DNA of 64,000 bases. It comes from Comamonas halotolerans (GTDB taxonomy: Bacteria > Pseudomonadota > Gammaproteobacteria > Burkholderiales > Burkholderiaceae_C). Numbering within the stretch: the stretch's first letter is position 1; each line of letters opens with the position of its first letter. The DNA is taken from positions 124,001 through 188,000 of the forward strand of contig NZ_JASAUZ010000001.1 of the NCBI RefSeq assembly GCF_030162935.1, given 5' to 3'. Below the pieces are notes generated by a model. It had not been told where the DNA came from. It saw only the letters and a program-made list of their open reading frames with translations, and searched no databases. This document shows positions 62,899-64,000 of this stretch, one piece after another. A program made the position numbers and the translations under genes.

Positions 62899-63784
62899 GT
62901 CATCTCCCTTGTTGTCTTGATCCGCTTTGAAATTGCCCAACCTAGGAAGCTCGGCGTACTTTGTTAACGCAGATCACATTAGTTGACGATCAATATAACA
63001 ACCCGTATCGCTATCAATCTATACGCTACCTAAGTAAATAGCTATAGATTTTTCAATCTTGTTACGCAATGAAACATGCAAATGAAAACCCTCATTTCAC
63101 AAACTCAAGGAGCTGCGTTAGCTTCAGTCGTCAAAACAAGCAAATTTGCCCCCAATACCAGCCCCGGCGTTGGTGCAGAAGTTTGTGCAGGAGCAGGAGT
63201 GAGAAAATCGCAGAATGCAAAGACTGGTAGAAAACTCTTGTCAACATGGCTGTAAAAACTGCGACTGATGCAGCCTTGCTGTCAGAAGCTGAACACTATA
63301 TTTGTAACGTTTTGCAATGATGCACAGCAGCAACAAGCAAGCCTTTAGGGATGACTGCATCGCGACCCTAGAGCAACCGCACACAGTACAGCTGCACACC
63401 GCTATGGTCTGTGGACAAGAGGCTGTCCGAATGCCAATCACGACTTGCATCTTCAGCCATGGCGCAGCAAGCCAAATATTCATGTCCACACATGTGTGGA
63501 ACGTAACCCGCCACTTCCAGTTGCACAGAGCAGCACCCGAAGTAGTTGGAAAAACCATCGCATCCAGCTTTTACATCTCGTGCTCTGCAAGACTGACTGC
63601 ACCAAGGGCACAACATGTCGCATGAAGCTGCAGCAAGCCATGCGCAAAGCTGAGACTTCTAATCTCAAAGCAAGAGCCACTTTCAAACAAGAAGCCTCGG
63701 CACTTGCCCTAAAACACTGCCTGTCGCCACAATGCTGCGCAACACTGCTGTGTGTGGACCCCTAAAAACACCGAGAGGCTTTTC
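62899..63784. other. 886-base stretch without a convincing gene
   Basis: Holds the upstream region of the ABC-like gene, the small ORF at 63076-63255, a 16-base palindrome TCCACACATGTGTGGA at 63485-63500, and the ribosome site of ydfG. Longer plus-strand frames (63317-63625 and 63445-63765) give compositionally odd proteins, rich in cysteine and histidine, and look spurious. The part 62941-63060 is AT-rich. Possibly decayed sequence or a regulatory region. Confidence 0.4.
63076..63255 (+). CDS. Possible small ORF, 59 residues
   Basis: An ATG at 63076 (or 63082) opens a 59-residue frame. The peptide begins MQMKTLISQTQGAALASVV, then a serine/proline/glycine-rich centre with one cysteine (PGVGAEVCAGAGV) and a basic end (RKSQNAKTGRKLL). 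No clear ribosome site precedes it and no family is recognised. It could be a small peptide gene or chance; it is the only plausible frame in this gap. Confidence 0.25.
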   Translation: MQMKTLISQTQGAALASVVKTSKFAPNTSPGVGAEVCAGAGVRKSQNAKTGRKLLSTWL

Positions 63785-64000
63785 ATGATCGTTCTTATCA
63801 CCGGCGCATCGGCTGGTTTTGGCGCTGCCATGGCGCGTAGTTTTGTTCAAGCAGGCCACCGCGTCATTGCTACCGCACGCCGTAAAGACAAGCTGAATGT
63901 GCTTGCTCAGGAACTGGGCGAGCAGCTACTGCCCTTGGAGCTGGATGTGACCGATGCAGCAGCTGTTGCTGCCCTGCCTGAGCAACTGCCTGCGGACTGG
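63785..64000 (+). CDS. ydfG: YdfG-like SDR (3-hydroxy acid / malonic semialdehyde reductase), N-terminal part
   Basis: The first 72 codons; the gene runs off the window. MIVLITGASAGFGAAMARSF carries TGxxxGxG, and HRVIATARRKDKL with LPLELDVTD matches the YdfG group closely. YdfG uses NADP to handle serine, 3-hydroxy acids or malonic semialdehyde (Rut pathway). GAGAGG lies ten bases upstream of the ATG, supporting the start. The catalytic YxxxK is beyond the window. Confidence 0.88.
   Translation, partial: MIVLITGASAGFGAAMARSFVQAGHRVIATARRKDKLNVLAQELGEQLLPLELDVTDAAAVAALPEQLPADW

Noticed and set aside
63317..63765. Plus-strand frames of 102 and 106 residues before ydfG
   Set aside because: Cysteine/histidine/arginine-rich, overlapping in different frames, with no ribosome site or family; treated as chance.

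Overview
The window is a continuous chromosomal stretch of a betaproteobacterium, most likely order Burkholderiales and close to Comamonadaceae. I infer this from an RpoD with a long alanine/lysine-rich N-terminus, the xseB-ispA-dxs block facing a Rieske oxygenase, a Bug-type solute-binding protein, flhDC next to dnaG-rpoD, a ppsA/ppsR divergent pair, and moderate GC (I would guess mid-50s percent). I see no rRNA, tRNA, CRISPR array, insertion sequence or prophage. The genus cannot be named from sequence alone.

Layout. 1-335: tail of a tartrate/malate-type dehydrogenase. 486-2327: a ferric reductase with an AT-rich, Fur-like upstream region. 2328-7429: a catabolic-looking cluster (SDR, flavin monooxygenase, BASS-family transporter, epimerase-like SDR) divergent from an IclR regulator. 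7557-12628: EamA exporter, pmbA, darP-mogA and a Bcr/CflA-type efflux pump. 12751-15073: two paralogous TRAP substrate-binding proteins with no permease. 15247-18443: the isoprenoid block dxs-ispA-xseB (minus strand), facing a Rieske oxygenase. 20003-21858: EamA transporter and a sulfurtransferase. 22271-28193: flhD-flhC, dnaG and rpoD, with structured leaders before flhD and rpoD. 28335-31003: CaiB-type CoA-transferase, an HxlR-like regulator and a tandem-domain FKBP.

31083-36955: ppsA, a DUF4212 small subunit and a sodium:solute symporter look like one operon, divergent from the PEP synthase regulator ppsR; this joins uptake of a small carboxylate to gluconeogenesis. 37135-42224: a giant DUF2339 membrane protein overlapping a DUF3999 protein. 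42258-48421: a complete hemin utilisation operon (TonB-dependent receptor, hmuS, hmuT, hmuU, hmuV) with a convincing Fur box over the receptor promoter. 48592-52630: MFS pump, Tat-exported metallo-beta-lactamase-fold protein lacking the usual histidines, NAD(P)-binding protein and divergent LysR regulator. 52737-57921: polyphosphate kinase 2, a DUF4124 protein, a YeeZ-like SDR, a ferredoxin-reductase fusion and a Bug protein.

58142-64000 is the most accessory-looking part: a pRiA4b ORF-3 family protein, azurin with an FNR/Anr-like site, an NTF2-like protein, two unrecognised proteins (one with an apparent internal repeat), a PAQR/hemolysin III protein, an ABC-like ATPase that has lost its Walker A motif, an 886-base stretch holding only a possible 59-residue ORF, and the start of ydfG. 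I did not find an obvious new defence or mobile system. The best candidates for something undescribed are the FMO/BASS/SDR cluster, the ppsA-symporter operon, the P-loop-less ABC protein with its empty neighbourhood, and the structured rpoD leader.
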